Assembly (NCBI RefSeq): GCF_041260155.1
Contig: NC_091928.1
Coordinates: 34,165,388-34,229,387 of the forward strand
Length of the DNA: 64,000 nucleotides
Direction of reading: 5' to 3'
Origin: Ptychodera flava
Lineage: Eukaryota > Hemichordata > Enteropneusta > Ptychoderidae
Shown: in pieces, positions 1 through 14,800 of the stretch
How positions within the stretch are numbered: the first letter of the stretch is position 1
Layout: every line of letters starts with the position of its first letter
Notes under the pieces: generated by a model
Told to the model about the DNA's origin: nothing
Database searches by the model: none
Seen by the model: only the letters and a program-made list of their open reading frames with translations
Program-made: the position numbers and the translations under genes

Positions 1-242
1 ATGTTCCATCCTTGTGCGGAGCAACTTCCAGTCATTTCCAGATGGCAGGAAACGCTGTAGGTTTAAGTCAACAGCCCTCTTTGTTGGCAAGTTGTCGAGG
101 TCATCTAGATGCCGAAATGATATTCTGTTAAGGGCTGCATATGACAGCGCCCCTGTCAGGAATTTATTCTGCTTTGTATTGGGCTGATAAAGAGCTACGC
201 TTTGTGTTTGAATGTTGTTCCAGCAAAGAGAATATCCAGGAC
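1..242 (-). CDS. Exon 7 of the DUF6589-like gene (truncated by the window edge)
   Basis: The acceptor TTATAG precedes 242 and the frame stays open to base 1. It encodes PGYSLCWNNIQ, then NKFLTGALSYAALNRISFRH, LDDLDNLPTKRAVDLN and LQRFLPSGNDWKLLRTRM. The W/D-N-N, ALNRISFRHL and FLPSxxDW blocks correspond to what I recall as the start of the DUF6589 region. The rest of the gene lies to the left of the window. Confidence 0.65.
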
Positions 243-2829
243 CTATAAAAAGAGTGACAGTGTGTACACTGAAGGTAATGTCGGGATAAACTTCTGCAAA
301 TTTCTCTTTTTATCCTACATTACAAACAGCCACTAAATTAGTCATGTAAACATGGCATGTACCGTATTCTAACTTGGCAATATTGGCTGTACATTTGAAG
401 TAATATGAATTTTATTTTATACACTTCTACCAGACCAAAGAATCACGACCATGGCAATAATCACCGTACCGTATACCTATTGCTGTTTTTGACAACAAGA
501 TGAAACACCTAGACAGACACCTACAATAATTACTGCAAGTTACACATATATACTAACTACCTTTATATACCCGGGGTAGACTACTTCAGCTTCATCATCT
601 GTGTAAATTTAGTATGCTTAGTTAAAGCCCAACTAGCTTTATCTTTTAGCATTATTTTTATGATTTTAAAGCATTATTTTTATGATTTTAAACTCAAACT
701 AAAATAAGTTTATGAGAATGTACTGCAGTTAAACGTTTGCACAAATATTAAATCGCAGCCCCATGCCAAAAAGCAAAAACTGTAGATACTGTGCATATCT
801 GCATTGAAATCTTCACATAAACTGCACAGAGTAGTCAAATGTAATGCATAGGGGGTGAATGCTTTCCACTTTGACATTGTGTGTTCTATTTCCGTTGTAG
901 TATTACAAAATTTTGAAAATAGTGGGAAATCAAAATGACTGTTAAAATTTGAATTTACTTGTCAAATGTTTCAAAAAGTAATTGTTTCCTATTGTAGTAA
1001 AAGCCAATATCCCTTCAGAGGGTACAAATTCAAAGAAACCAGGAGAGAATAGGAAGATATTTTGAGGTCAATAAATTTCAAGAGTTACAGCCAGTGGAGC
1101 TTTCAACATAGGGCCAAAGTCCCTGAAGCTACTATATACATGGATACAAAATTAAGTATTTCCTGACTGTATGAAATTATCTCACTAAGGTCATCCTAGG
1201 GACATGTAAACCAAATATTAAAGCTGTCTGACCAGCGGTTTTGAAAAAACAAGCGACTCAACAGTTGACAGAGCTCTGCTGTGTTATGTAGAGAATAACC
1301 TTTTGTGACACATGTATTGATGAAGAAGGTGGATATCTTTGATAGCTCATTTCAGGATGGCCTGACCAAAAATGGGAAAAAAATTCTGTAAAAATACAGA
1401 TTTGCATATTTCATCAGACTATATTAGTCTATAATAGCAAATAAACGAGAGTTAATTACATTCTAATTAAAGTAAACAAGACTTGCTTAAATCAAGATTT
1501 ACGTCATAAAAAAACAGCATATCTGTCAGGTTATAAAGAATCTTGAGCTGGTTATCTTGTAATATCAGTATTTTCATCCTATTAACCAAGCACATTTTAA
1601 CTTTCAAATTAACATTGTAAGTAAGTTCTGTTGAATAAGTTGAGACTGTACGTACTCAGAGAAAGCACACTGAAGAGACAAATGTTTGAAACTTAAGAAG
1701 TTCAAGGTCATCAAAAGCATTATAAGGAATCATGTTACACTTTCATTGCACTCTTTACACAGATTGCATAATTGCTATAAATAGCACATGAGGAATCTTA
1801 CAGCCCAGCTTTACCATAAAAACCCTATCACTTTGACCACTCTTTTAATTGACCACAATATTTTTTTCCTCAAAAAGTAATCTATTTTATCCTTACCAGG
1901 TCAACCATAAATGGAAATTAGAACTTTCTCTATCTCTACCAGTATTTATTTGACCACCCTATCATGACAAACTATTATGAGCAATTTCTTTTAGATAACA
2001 TAAATGGTGGTTCAGAATATATCAAAGTTGGGATTCAGGAAAGTTCCCTTCCATGTTTCAATCCTCAATTCACTATGAACTGTCAAAAAAGTTGAACTTT
2101 CTGATAATTCCACACTAAAATTATTTTGGCTTTGATGATTTCCTAATTAATTCAATTATTTAAAATCATATTAATTATTTTTTCTGGGTGAATTGATAGG
2201 GTTTATACAGTACAAGAATTACATTACAATGTAAGTCAAATTTTGACCAAAAATGACCAAAAATTCCTTAAAAATACACATTTGCATATTTCATCACAAT
2301 TTGAACAAATCTAAGTTGGGTTATCCCTAGGGACGTGTATACCAAATAACAAAGCTGTCTGACCAGCGGTTATGAAGAAGAAGATTTTTACCAAAAACAT
2401 CTTTTTTGGCATTAATTTGCCTATTTTCAACAATATCAAAAAATTAAAAAAAAAGTTTCTCAAAATCATATTTTTCATCTACACAACAAATATCAAATCA
2501 GTGAGTACTGCGGTTCTCAAGATATTTGAGTGGACTGACGCCTCACAAACGGACATACATACATACTTTGTTGACATGTTGGCATCCCAAGTAATTAGTC
2601 AAGGGGGACAAACCAACCCCCAAACCCCCATGAAATGGTGCCAGTTACATCTTAGAGGTTCAAGTAGAACACATGAACTGGTGAAATCCCCCCTAAATTT
2701 CTGGTAAAGGGGGAAAATCTCCCCTGTTGATGCCATCCTGGATGAAACACTGGTGAACTATGTTGAAAAGTCATTGAAAGGATATGCATTACATTGCATT
2801 TCATCTAGCGGTTGAACCCCATCTTCTTC

Positions 2830-2880
<51 letters not shown>

Positions 2881-5800
2881 TTCGTCATCATCATCTTTGT
2901 CTCCATTTTGAAACAGACTCTGCCTTACATCTGTTCTTTCTAAACTGCCTTCCTCAGGTACCAGTACTTCATCGGCAGAAATGTCTCTCTGGATTAAAAT
3001 AAAATAAATTAATTCATTATACACTCATGGTGCTGTATCAGAACCTAAAGTGTGTATAATTTCTTTACTACGGTCACTGATTATCTGAACTGTATTGATG
3101 AAATGCAAATATTGCTCTGTGTCTAATTGAAAGTAGGATATTAAATACATCATTGTAGTACACATTATTGTAAATTAACCTTTTGAGTACTGTAATTTTC
3201 TCCCGCCAAAATTTTGGTGTAATATTTTACCAATTTTTGTTACTTTTTCTATAAATTTTTTGATAATTTTGGACCAAAAGGTCATCACATTTCATCGGCT
3301 ATAGTAAAATTGGCAAAAATCTGAAAATAAGTCATCGTTGATGACACAGTCCCCACTTGTTAATGGGTACTTTAATTAAAAGTCCTCGGAGAGGATAGAG
3401 TCCTCTTCATTAAAGAGGCACTCCCACTCGGTAACATTTTTAAAACATGTATGCCTTGCAAGGAAAAGTTGCAAAAATTGGTCCGCAATGAAAAAAATTA
3501 GATCTCGGCTTTTTTTCTGGATCAAATTTTCCTACAAATTGATACCAAATATGACAAAATTATGTTCACAGCCTTCGAAACTGTATCATAATATATCCTA
3601 GGTTGGTGTAGGTCATTTAAGGTCACAAACTAAGAAAATTACCTGAACTATATATGGGGGGTTCACATCACTTTGAGCAGAAAATTTATCTAATAACATC
3701 CCTCAGGACTTTATACCAAATTACAAAGCTATCAAACAAGTTATTTTGAGAACAAGTTTTCTTGACCAAAAATGACAATGTTGTCTTAAAAATACAAATT
3801 TGTATATTTCAGGACAATTTCCACATATCTAACTATTGTCATCTCTGTACATCTGTTACCAATATAAAAGCTGCCTGTCCAGGGGCTTAAAAAAGAAAAT
3901 ACTGTTTAAGATTTTTTGACCAAAAATGACAAAATTGCTCCAACATAGTAATTTTCCAAATTTTGTCATAATTTCAACAAATTAGAAGAGTAACACCTGC
4001 GCAAAAATCCAACCCAAATTTGAAAGTGATTGGGCTGGCAGTTTCAGAGAAGAATTTTTACTGAAAATGAGAAAGATCACAAAAAAATTCAGCAAAAATA
4101 CAAAATTACGGATTTCTTCACAATATTCATAAAACTGTATAAGGTTCACCTAAGGTACTTGCACAAATTTTCAAAGCAATCAAAACAGCGGTTCTAGAGT
4201 TATTAATTCTTGACCATTTCACATTTTGAAAGCTCATTTGCATAATTTTGGCAATGCAGACTTCATTTGAACAATATCCCATCTATAGCCCAGGATGCAT
4301 TTAGACACCAAATACCAAGCTGAAATGTGCAGTGGTTTGCATGTTTTTGATGTTGACGGACATACTGTACGTACATACCGGTACATACATACATACAGAC
4401 GCCATCGACTTCAGCTTATATGATATTGGTATAACCAAATATTAATGTGAGCTAACAAAATGGCTGCCGTGCAGCCATATTAGATCATATCATGAAACAA
4501 ATCGACGTACATATGTTTGACGTAGGTCAATGTCCTTCTACCAACTTTGATTAAAATCAGTTGATACACGTCTGACTTATGCTTCAGGACATAAAAAAAT
4601 TGTAACAAAATGGCCACCACCAAGCCATATTCAATCTTATCGTAAAACAAATCAAGATGCATATGTATCACATGGGTCGATGTCCTTGTACCAACTTTGA
4701 ATAAAATCGGTTGAGAAGTGCCTGAGTTATGGCTAAGGACATTATAACAAAATACTTATAGCCACCACGCAGCTATATTCAACCTTATCGTAAAACAAAT
4801 CAACATGCATATGTATGACATAGGTCAATGTCTTTGTACCAACTTTGAATAAAATCGGTTGAGAGTTATGGCTCCAGACATGAAAAGGTCATACCAATAT
4901 CCTAACGTAACGACGGCCATATTGGATCTTATCACAAAACAAACGGATGTGCATATGCATGACATATGAAGTAATCCTTGTACCAAGTTTGAATGAATTC
5001 GCTCCAGGCATCTCTGAGATATCTGAATGAATGGATGGATGGATGGATGGACGCACACACATGCACGGATGCCAGCATGGACATGACCAACCCTATAAGT
5101 GTCCTTGGGGACTAACAAACCACACCAAGTAAAATTAATGCGAGCTGAACAATCTTTGTAAAACACTCTACCTCAATATTTTTTCTCATAGACAGCATTT
5201 CCTTGTCAGACTGTTGTACGAGTCTGTCAACCAATCGCCTTGTACCTCCTATACCCATACAAATTCCCAGTTTGTGAAATTCTTGAAATACCTGGAAGAC
5301 AACATCAACATTTCAACAGTAAACAATTAATGCTAGAACTAATCACAAAGATAAAGGTCTGATATTAGAATCACAGCCATCCATATACACAAAATACCGT
5401 AAAAACCCTATCAATTTGACCAGAAAAAAATAATTACAATTTTAAATTGTTGAATTATTAGAAAGTTAATACAGCCAAAATAATTTTAATGGTCAAATTA
5501 TAAGGGATTTCAACTTTTTTCACAATTCATAAGTGATATGTTTACCATCTTGGATGATTAAAACATATAAAAGTGACATTCCTAAGGTTCTGAGTTAGAC
5601 ATTCTGTGCCGTACATTGTATTGTGTATTTTATCAACTGTTACAATAAAATGTTCAAAACACCTTGTCATGATTGGTTGGTCAAATTATTAGGGATTGAG
5701 AAAGTTCCCATTTCCGATGGTGGTCAAACTGATAAGGGTAAAATAACATTACATTTTGAGAAAAACAATAGGTTGGTCAAATTAATAGAGTGGTCGAATT

Positions 5801-8800
5801 AACAGGATTTTTACAGTATTCATCATTTTGATATTGAAAAGCAGCTGTTTACTGTTATGCAAACTGCACTGTTGTTTCAATACATAATCTATCATATTTT
5901 TAGTATGTATTTATATGAAACTTATCTGTATCATATACCGGTACGTGCATGTAGCATAAGTGAGATGAAATAATATGCTAAAAGTCATCAAATGTACATT
6001 TGACTTTTTAACCCTTTGAGCAGTCAATTTTTCTTGGATTTTTGCCAAAATTTTGAGAAAAAACTGTAGCTAATGAAATTTGAGGTCCAGTTGGTCCAAA
6101 ATTATAAAAAAGTTACAGAAATATCCATGAAAATTGGTAAAATTTTGCACTAAAATTTTGGCGGGAGAAAATTACAGCACTCAAAAGGGTTAAGACATTG
6201 CAAACGTTCTTGAAAAAAGCTTACTTTCTGACTGATGCCCTCTTTATACAGCTCAATGGAATTCATATGCTGGATCAATTTAATTTTAGTTGGACTGCGT
6301 AAGTGCAGCAACAGCCCTAATGCCATGCCAAGTCCTGGTACCAAATTACCATTGTGCTCATCAGACCTACAATAATTAATGTACAGGATAGACATTAATA
6401 AATATTGTCAATTGTCATTAAAGCCCTACTAGCCGTATCTTTTAGCATTATTTTATAATTTTACTTTCAAACTGAAATAAGTTTGTGAGAATGTACTACT
6501 TTAGGTGTGTGTGTATACACTAATTATTAACAACCCACTGGGACTGTATGTACAATTTTGAACAAGATATTAAAGATTACATTGCAATTAAATGTTTGCC
6601 AAAACATTACAATGCAGCCCCATGTGAAAAAGCAAAAACCGAGGATACTATTCAGATCTCCACTGAAATCTTCGCATAAACTGCACATAGTCAAATGTAA
6701 TGCAGACGGTGAATGTTTTCCATTTTGACATTATATATTCTGTTCCCTTCATAATATTATCAAATTTTGAAATGGCGGGAAATCAAAACGACTGTTAAAA
6801 TTTAAATTTACTTGTCAAATGTTTCACAAAGGAATGGTTTCCTAATGCAGTGAAAGCCCATATCCCTTCAGAGAGTAGATTTCTGAGAAAATCAGGAAAG
6901 AATAGGACGATATTGTAAGAGCAACAAATTTCAAGAGTTACAGCTATACAGCAAAAATCTGAATTTCCAAATTGCAAAAATAGACTATATTTTTGTCCAC
7001 ACTTACACTGAACATTACGATAACTGTGCTTTGTTGTTATGGCAGCTTCAAGGACAGTTTGAAGGACTGGCACCTTGTTTGTAGTCTCTTCCAGTACAGA
7101 ACCCCAGGAAAAGTTTTCAGCTGTGTCCCTTGTCAGAGATTTCATCATCATGTTCTCCCCTTTAAGAAAACTGCGGACTTCTCTCCTTATCTATGGATAG
7201 ACAAACAGTATTAAAGGTATTCGGTCACCTGTTTTTTAATAGCCAATCACAGACTTTACGCGGGTAGCCGCTTTTTAAAAAGGGCGCCCCGACATGACAA
7301 GCCATGGTATACTTAGCAGCGTGCGTCTGCATGATCTTTGACGTATCAAATATGGAGGACCGACAGCTACAGGTGTTACGGGGTTGTACATTAAGCCCTG
7401 CTCCCTTTACCATATATGGATATGCAAATTTACGGTGACCGTGTACTTTTAACCCTTTACCTGCCAGACAGAATCACTTCCCCATCTACCAATCTGCAAG
7501 TCAGTAAAAATAGTGTTAAAGACACTATGCTCTCATTTTACAGAAATTTATACTAAGTACCCGGTATGAGTACACACTTAATATTGCATTCCTACAGAAT
7601 GATTACTAAGAAAATCCCAAATCAATCTTATACTCATGCAATATGAGATGCTCCATGTTACAATGACCTTAGCACCTACTTTGAAAGTGATGGGATAGAC
7701 AGTTTCAAAGAAGAGTTTTTGACCAAAATTGGCAAAAATTGACTCCGAATACAAATATGCACTTGAAGGGGTTCAAGATTTTTTTTTGATATGGACAGAC
7801 AGACACCCATACCGGTACCTCCATACATCTATACAGACAGACATCTGACATACCGGTACATTTTTTTCAACCATATGATATAACCTCCCAATTTCTATAC
7901 TGTATATGTATGGCAAATGGGGGCTAAAAGGTGGTATTGAGCCAAAAATATAATGTATTGTCACCAACTTGGCTGGTATATTATAGCCGTTTTACTCTGC
8001 ACAAATCATGTTCGCAGTATCTGTCTTCAGGGACCTTCAAATCTTCAAGTCTTTATTAAACTAAAATGCACCAAATGGTACATGTTTTGCTTCACAAGTT
8101 TAAACCAACTTAACCTGATGTTGAAATATGAACATAGCAGGCAAAGGGTTAAATTATATGCTATTCAGAGAAAAACAAGAGGGTGAATTTTGAATTATAG
8201 AGAGAAATATAAACCTAACAAGTCATCGCTGATGACAGTCCCTGCTGGATTATGGTGTTTGAATTACGGTGATTGAATTACCGGTACATGCTTGGGAGCT
8301 TCATTACAGGGGAGGGGTGAAATTCTTAATTGTTGGGAAATCACATGAAAGTGGTCTGTGGAGGGTGATGTCATGTTTATGTACTTTGGACAGTAAAGCC
8401 ATACTGGATCGTATCACAAAATAAATGTTTATATATGCTAAAGTACTATATCTGTGTACCAACATTGAATGAAATCGGTTCAGGGATAGTTGAGTTATGG
8501 TTCAAACATAGGGCCAAAGTCCCTGAAGCCACTATAGACATGGATACAAAATTAAGTATTTCCCGACTGTATGAAATTAGCTCACTAAGGTCATCCTAGG
8601 GACCTGTTTACCAAATATTAAAGCTGTCTGACCAGCGGTTTTGAAAAACCAAGCGACCAAACAGCCAACATAACTCTGCTGTGTTACACAGTACTAGAGA
8701 TTCCCCACAATACCGGTACATCATGATTTGTACCAACGTAGATTCCCCTGTGAAGTCTACCATGTCTCCCATGTGTAGACAGATTCCTGGACTACTTGTA

Positions 8801-11800
8801 AAATTCTGAGAACATACTTTTAAAACACCTTTCTTCTTAATTCCCATGTACCGTAAAAACCCGATCAATTCGACCAGAAAAAAATAATTACGATTTCAAA
8901 ATCGTCGATTTATTAGGAAATTAAAACTGCCGAAATAATTTAGTGGTCGAATTAATTGGAACGACGAGGATGAAATTTACGCGAGACATGTTTGCCATGT
9001 TGAGACTGCTTCAAAGCATGGACTGTGGAATTTTTTGAGGTCGACAAATTAGGTAACAAAAAACCTCAAACGCACCTGGGTGTCACATCAAAATCAAAGT
9101 GGCCGCGATTACAGACGGAGCGATCTGTGACACTGCCACCGGCCGCTCGACGGACGACTCGTAAGTTGACATCGTGTGCCAGCCCTTGGAAATATATAGT
9201 AACTCCCTGACAGGCAGATGAGATAGTCTAATGGCGTTTGATGCATTGAAAGTTTGTAAAAATAATAAAAAATGACATCACCGATCATAAGAAACGTGGT
9301 GTTGAAGATAATAGTTTTTAAGAGAAGACTATGATGACCATATTTCTGTAAGTATTGTCTAACTTTGGAAAACCAACATCTGAAGATTTACTTCAACCAA
9401 CACTTTTATATTTATTCTACTCTTATTATAAGATAAGTCGAATTTCTGGAAAGTATATAGGTGCACATTTTCGATGTCTGTGTATCGTCTATACCGAAGT
9501 CATATCCGAAACAGTATAATCAAATCGCGACAGCGTAAACCTCTCTCTCTCCCTCTCCGGTATTTCGATATTTTATATTGTCGACATTTATATATAAGTC
9601 TGAAGTTTCAGGTCACTGCTCAATGCAAGTAGTTGATGTCAATTTTCCGTATCGGGCATGGTCTCTATCGTCTCTCAAATCGTTAGTTTTTTCCTGTTAT
9701 ATTCGATATCAGACTCAAAACACAACGTGAACAATGCTGATAATATATTGCATATTTCGTATCGAAAACCGGTAAAGTTCGTAACTGGTGACATTTCACG
9801 GCCTGGAGAAAGTGTATCACCATCGATCGAATGTCCGTGACGCTTTTGCTGCCAAATTGACATAAGACATATTGCACAGGGAACTTCGCGGTATGGCAAT
9901 TATATGAATTTTGCCGTGAAGAAAAATCTGTGACTTTAAAATGGCCGCACAACTAACAGTAAACATGGCGGAGCAATGATACCGACTTCAGAGACTTCGA
10001 TTTTTTTTTCATTGCGACCGCTGGTGAGAGCGAGTCGTCCGGTGGAATTTTTTCCCACTGGCTATTTGGCTTTGAATTTTCAATTGCCCTCATGCGCTAA
10101 AAACAAGACGGGCGTTCGCTGTGAATCAATATCTTTTGAATATGAAAAATCGGACATCTGAACCTCAACTCGCAGCTTGAAAGTTGTTCTCCGAATCAGG
10201 ACAGGGACATCGGTGAGGCCGGATTTCACGTAGCTATTGAAACCGACGGCTCGTTCGTTGTAAGAAAGCATGCGATGTACGTCACATGCTCTCTTGGGCC
10301 TTGGAATTTCGCCGTATCGCCTCTACAGACTACACCGTCTATTACCTAACCATGCTAACAAACACACGATAGTTCAGTAACATATAATCTACCGATCATC
10401 GACCGTCGAACACTTCAAAACGATGGTCGTGGTCACGGATTCAAGGACGTTCACATGAAGACACGATCAATAAGTGGCGCGCAGAAATATTTTTACTGGT
10501 TTTGAGAACTTCTAAAATAACTTGTAATCTGTATATCTTCGCACATCGACCGATATTGTATACCTATCACCGTCGAAGTTTATGTCTTTCACTGTCGAGT
10601 TCTTTTTATCCAAAACACATATCCAGAAGAGTCCCACAGAGCAGTCAATGAAAGGATAATTGCTTCAAACAAATGAAATTGCACGAAAGAATGAAAATCA
10701 ACAGCACATCCTGGACGTGATTTAAAACAATAGCGCTTGTGAATAGGACTATTCTATTTGAGTAACGGGGATGGAAAGCACAGAACTGTAAAAGTACTGG
10801 AAAAACGTGCCATTTTTCTCGCAATTTTAGCAACTGTAACGACCCTTTATTCTTTACTAATACCTTTCCATAATTGAATTAAACTAGGTTTAGGGCTTAT
10901 ACACAAAGTGTTCACTGATGTACAGAACTTTAAAAAAGTACTCTGCTGGGAACGAGCAGGGGTTTACACGCTAATGGGCGCAGTAAAACAATGGGCACGT
11001 CCATAGGTTCAAGGACGTTCACGGCGTAAAATTGCTCAGACTTGTTTTAATATCTGGTCATCGGTGTACTGCTACCTGTGAATCGAAACGACAAGTGTAG
11101 GCCTATAGCTTTGAAATTTTATGGGAGAGAGACACCACGACTGAGACCGGCAGTAGCACAACAAACTATTCCGAATTGTGCGTCCGTGTTTAATACAGAC
11201 ATCTCTCGTAGGTGATTCTGGTTTCTCAATCGAATCAAAAGTCCAACAGTTACAACATTGACATAAAATATGTCTGAAAACTTTTGTTTTATTCAACCAA
11301 CTGATTCATCTCCTTTGATATCCCCTAAGCTACATGTAAACAGTCCGGAAAGACTGATATCGATGTCTCCCGGGCCCCCATGCAGTACGGCCGTACGTGT
11401 TCAAATATTTCAGTGTTATACATTTTCTTGTCCTTCTCTTTCTTTCTGAGCCAGTGTCATTATTGTGAACACGGCTAATAAATAAATAATATTTCTTCAC
11501 CGTTTTGCAAAATATCTCGTCAACCGGGCGCATGGGCAACGTCTTTGTACGTTGGTCAAAACTAATGACACTGTAGGTCAGGATATCACATCGGTCAAAG
11601 TAAGATTGAATAAGGAAGACGAAAATGCTTTCATCGATTGACAAAAATGAGAAGGAACGAGTCAGTAAATATCGAACCATAAAGGGGAGATCGAGACTGC
11701 CATCCCCCATGATTAATCAACTGGGAACAAATATATATTTCGATCGACAGACTTACACAGTACAACCAGAGACAGCACTTTATTCAGCTTTAAAATAAGT

Positions 11801-14800
11801 CACCGCCTTTCCTATAGGCCTAATAACACCCCGTTTGCGTTTCGATCTACTCTGCTCTGTCCCCAATCGGTATGGCCGTCCGGGTTTCGCCTGCCGTCGG
11901 CGTACTGACTGACACATGGTTATTTCTTCAGGGATCTTTCATCGTTTGGCATAAAATAGAGCATCTCTTTGGTGCACAAGGCAAATCAACGTTTAGAAGG
12001 AAAGTCACAGGAGGTTAGGATATTATATAGGTGAAATTAGAATGGAATATTGAAGATGAAAAGACTTATCGGTCGACAAAAATTGCCAGAAACCGAGAAT
12101 TGAGATTGTCTATGATTTATTAATTGGGTACAAAATATTCGATTGAGTCATTAAAACAGCCAGAAAGAGCAATTTCTTCAGCTTGAAAAAATAAGTCGTC
12201 GTCTTACTCTTTCCTTGACACTGTCCCCATTTGCGTTTGAAAATATTACTCTGTTCCCCGGGCTCTGTTCCCAGTCGGTAAGAACGCACAGCGCGGCGGC
12301 GGCGGCCGTACTTACTGACATGTAACATCGATTTTTCCTCAGCAATTTTTTCAGCGTTCGCAAAAGATTTCGCAAACTCGTCCTTTTAGTGCACGGGGCA
12401 AATCTGTCTATGTGTTTTAGGAACAAGCAACATGTGGTTTAGAACATAATATCTGTCCAATTAGGAAGGGATATTGATTCACACACAGAAAGAGTCTGTA
12501 AATTTCAATCGACACGGGATGGTAAGAATTCGGAAAAGACAATAAGAAAGGGAGAAAGTAGGTAATTTATTCTTACTTTCTTCGATATTAAGGTGAGAAA
12601 ATAGTGACAAAACCAGAGACTAGAGGGTTGGTACTTCACACACGCTGAAACTTCACGCAGATTTCGGAAGAGGGCGACTGAGATCCAGCTCACTATAAAT
12701 CACTGAGGTTTCATACTCAGCGAAAATAATCATGTGACCCAATGAAAACCAATCTGAAAGCCGTTTACAAAGCCCTTTGTTGTTCTCATTTCTGCCTTTT
12801 TGTCTGACCCGTGGTTCATCGTATTCGTAACGGTGGTTTTCGATGTCTTGAAATATCGTTCATTCACCAACTGAAGGAAGTTTTTGAAGGGTATGTAATT
12901 CGGTCGAATTAATAGAGATCGAGAAAGTCCAAATTTTAGTCGGTGGTCGATTTGAAAGGGCCCAAATAAAATTATGTTTTGTGAAAAAAATAGGGTGGTC
13001 GAATTAATAGGGTGGTCGAATTGATCGGGTTTTTACGGTAAAAGGATTAAGAAAATTGTGCTTGATTGAGAGAAGAGAAAGGATTTTTGTAAATTTTCCA
13101 CTGATCGTGTCCTCAGCCATACGGAATAAAGTGATGGAAAGTAGGGAGACTAGTTGCACCTGTTTTATGAAAACAAAAGGATATTGATTTTTTCCAAATA
13201 GAAAAGACAAAAGAAATTTACATGCTAACTATTTTCAGAGAATGACCCCTTCAGTTGGTGATAACTTGCTTCCCAAAACTGTGACATTTGTAGTACCTGA
13301 AGAATGTGACTTTTATGGTTATTTAATGGTTTCTTTGAAATTTATACTACAATATTTCAACGTACTTTTAATAAATATAATTAATCAATTATCGTGAGAC
13401 TTCACATTATTGCTTTTATACAGAACTGAAAAAGTTATAAGAAAACTAACGTCGTTGGTACAAATCGAACAGCATTGTGGGTAATTTATTGTACTGTGTG
13501 TTATGTAGAGAATAACTTTTTGTGAAATGTGTATTGATAAAGAAGGTGGATGTCTTTGATAGCTCATTTCAGGATGGCCTGACCAAAAATGGCAAAATTA
13601 GCTGTAAATATACAAAATTCAAGATTTCATCATAATTTCAATACATTAAATTAAGAGAAAGCCTGGGGACCTGTATACCAAATATCAGAGACATCAGACA
13701 AGTAGTTTTTGAGAAACACATTTTTTGACCAAAAATGCCAAAAATTGCACCAAAAGTGCAAAATTGCATATTTTCACCATAAATTCAATATATCATATTT
13801 AGTAGGAGCCTGTATACCAAATATCAAAGCTGTCAGACAAGATGTTTTGATGAAATAAAGTTTTGATCAAAAATGACCAAAAAATACCTTAACAAGCGAC
13901 CTAGCGGCCGATATAGCTCCGCTGTGTTTATGTAGAAAATAACTATTTTTGACACATGTTGATAAAGAAGGTGGAAATCTTTGATAGTTCAATGCAGTGG
14001 CCAGAAAAAAGTGGCTAAAACAAGCTGCAAAAATACACAATTGAAGATTTCATCATACTTTGAATATATCACATTGGATCATCCCTAAAAGCATGTCAAT
14101 CAAAGCTATCTGGTGAGTAGTTTTTTGAGAATAAAATTTTCTGACCAAAAATGGTAACAATTGCCACCAAAAATAAAAATTGCACTTTTTGAGAAACACA
14201 TTTTTTGACCAAAAATGGGAAAAATCGCCCCAAAATTTAAAATTCCAGATTTCATCATTATTTCAATAAATATCATTTAGTTCATCTATAGAAACCTGTA
14301 TACCAAATTTCAAAGCTATCAGATGAGTAGTTTTGGACCAAAAATGGCAAAAATTGCCCCCAAAGTACAAAATTACAGATTTCATCAGAAATTCAATATA
14401 TATTACTTAGCTCATCTGTAGAAACTTGTATACCAAATTTCAAAGCTATCAGACCAGTACTTTTGAGAATACAGTACAGTACTTTTTGTTTAAAACAAAA
14501 ATGTCAAAAATTGCCCCAAAATTACAAAGTTGCAGATTTCATCATAATTTCAATAAGAATCATTAAGGTGATCTGTATGAACCTTTAAACCAAATTGCAA
14601 AGCTATCAGATGAGTAGTTGTGGAAATACACATTTTTGACCAAAAATGGAAAAAATTGCCCCAAAATACAAAATTGCAGATTACCTCATAATTATAATAA
14701 ACATCATTTAGTTCATCTGTAGGAACCTGTATACCAAATTTCAAAGCTATCAGATGAGTAGTTTTGGAAATACACATTTTTTGACCAAAAATGGCAAAAA

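Noticed and set aside
2784..3002. + strand poly-His frame
   Set aside because: Shadow of the poly-Asp exon on the - strand, produced by the same trinucleotide repeat.
10080..12700. Several 60-126-codon frames inside the 4.2-kb element
   Set aside because: Present on both strands, without motifs, and expected from CpG-rich DNA with few stops.
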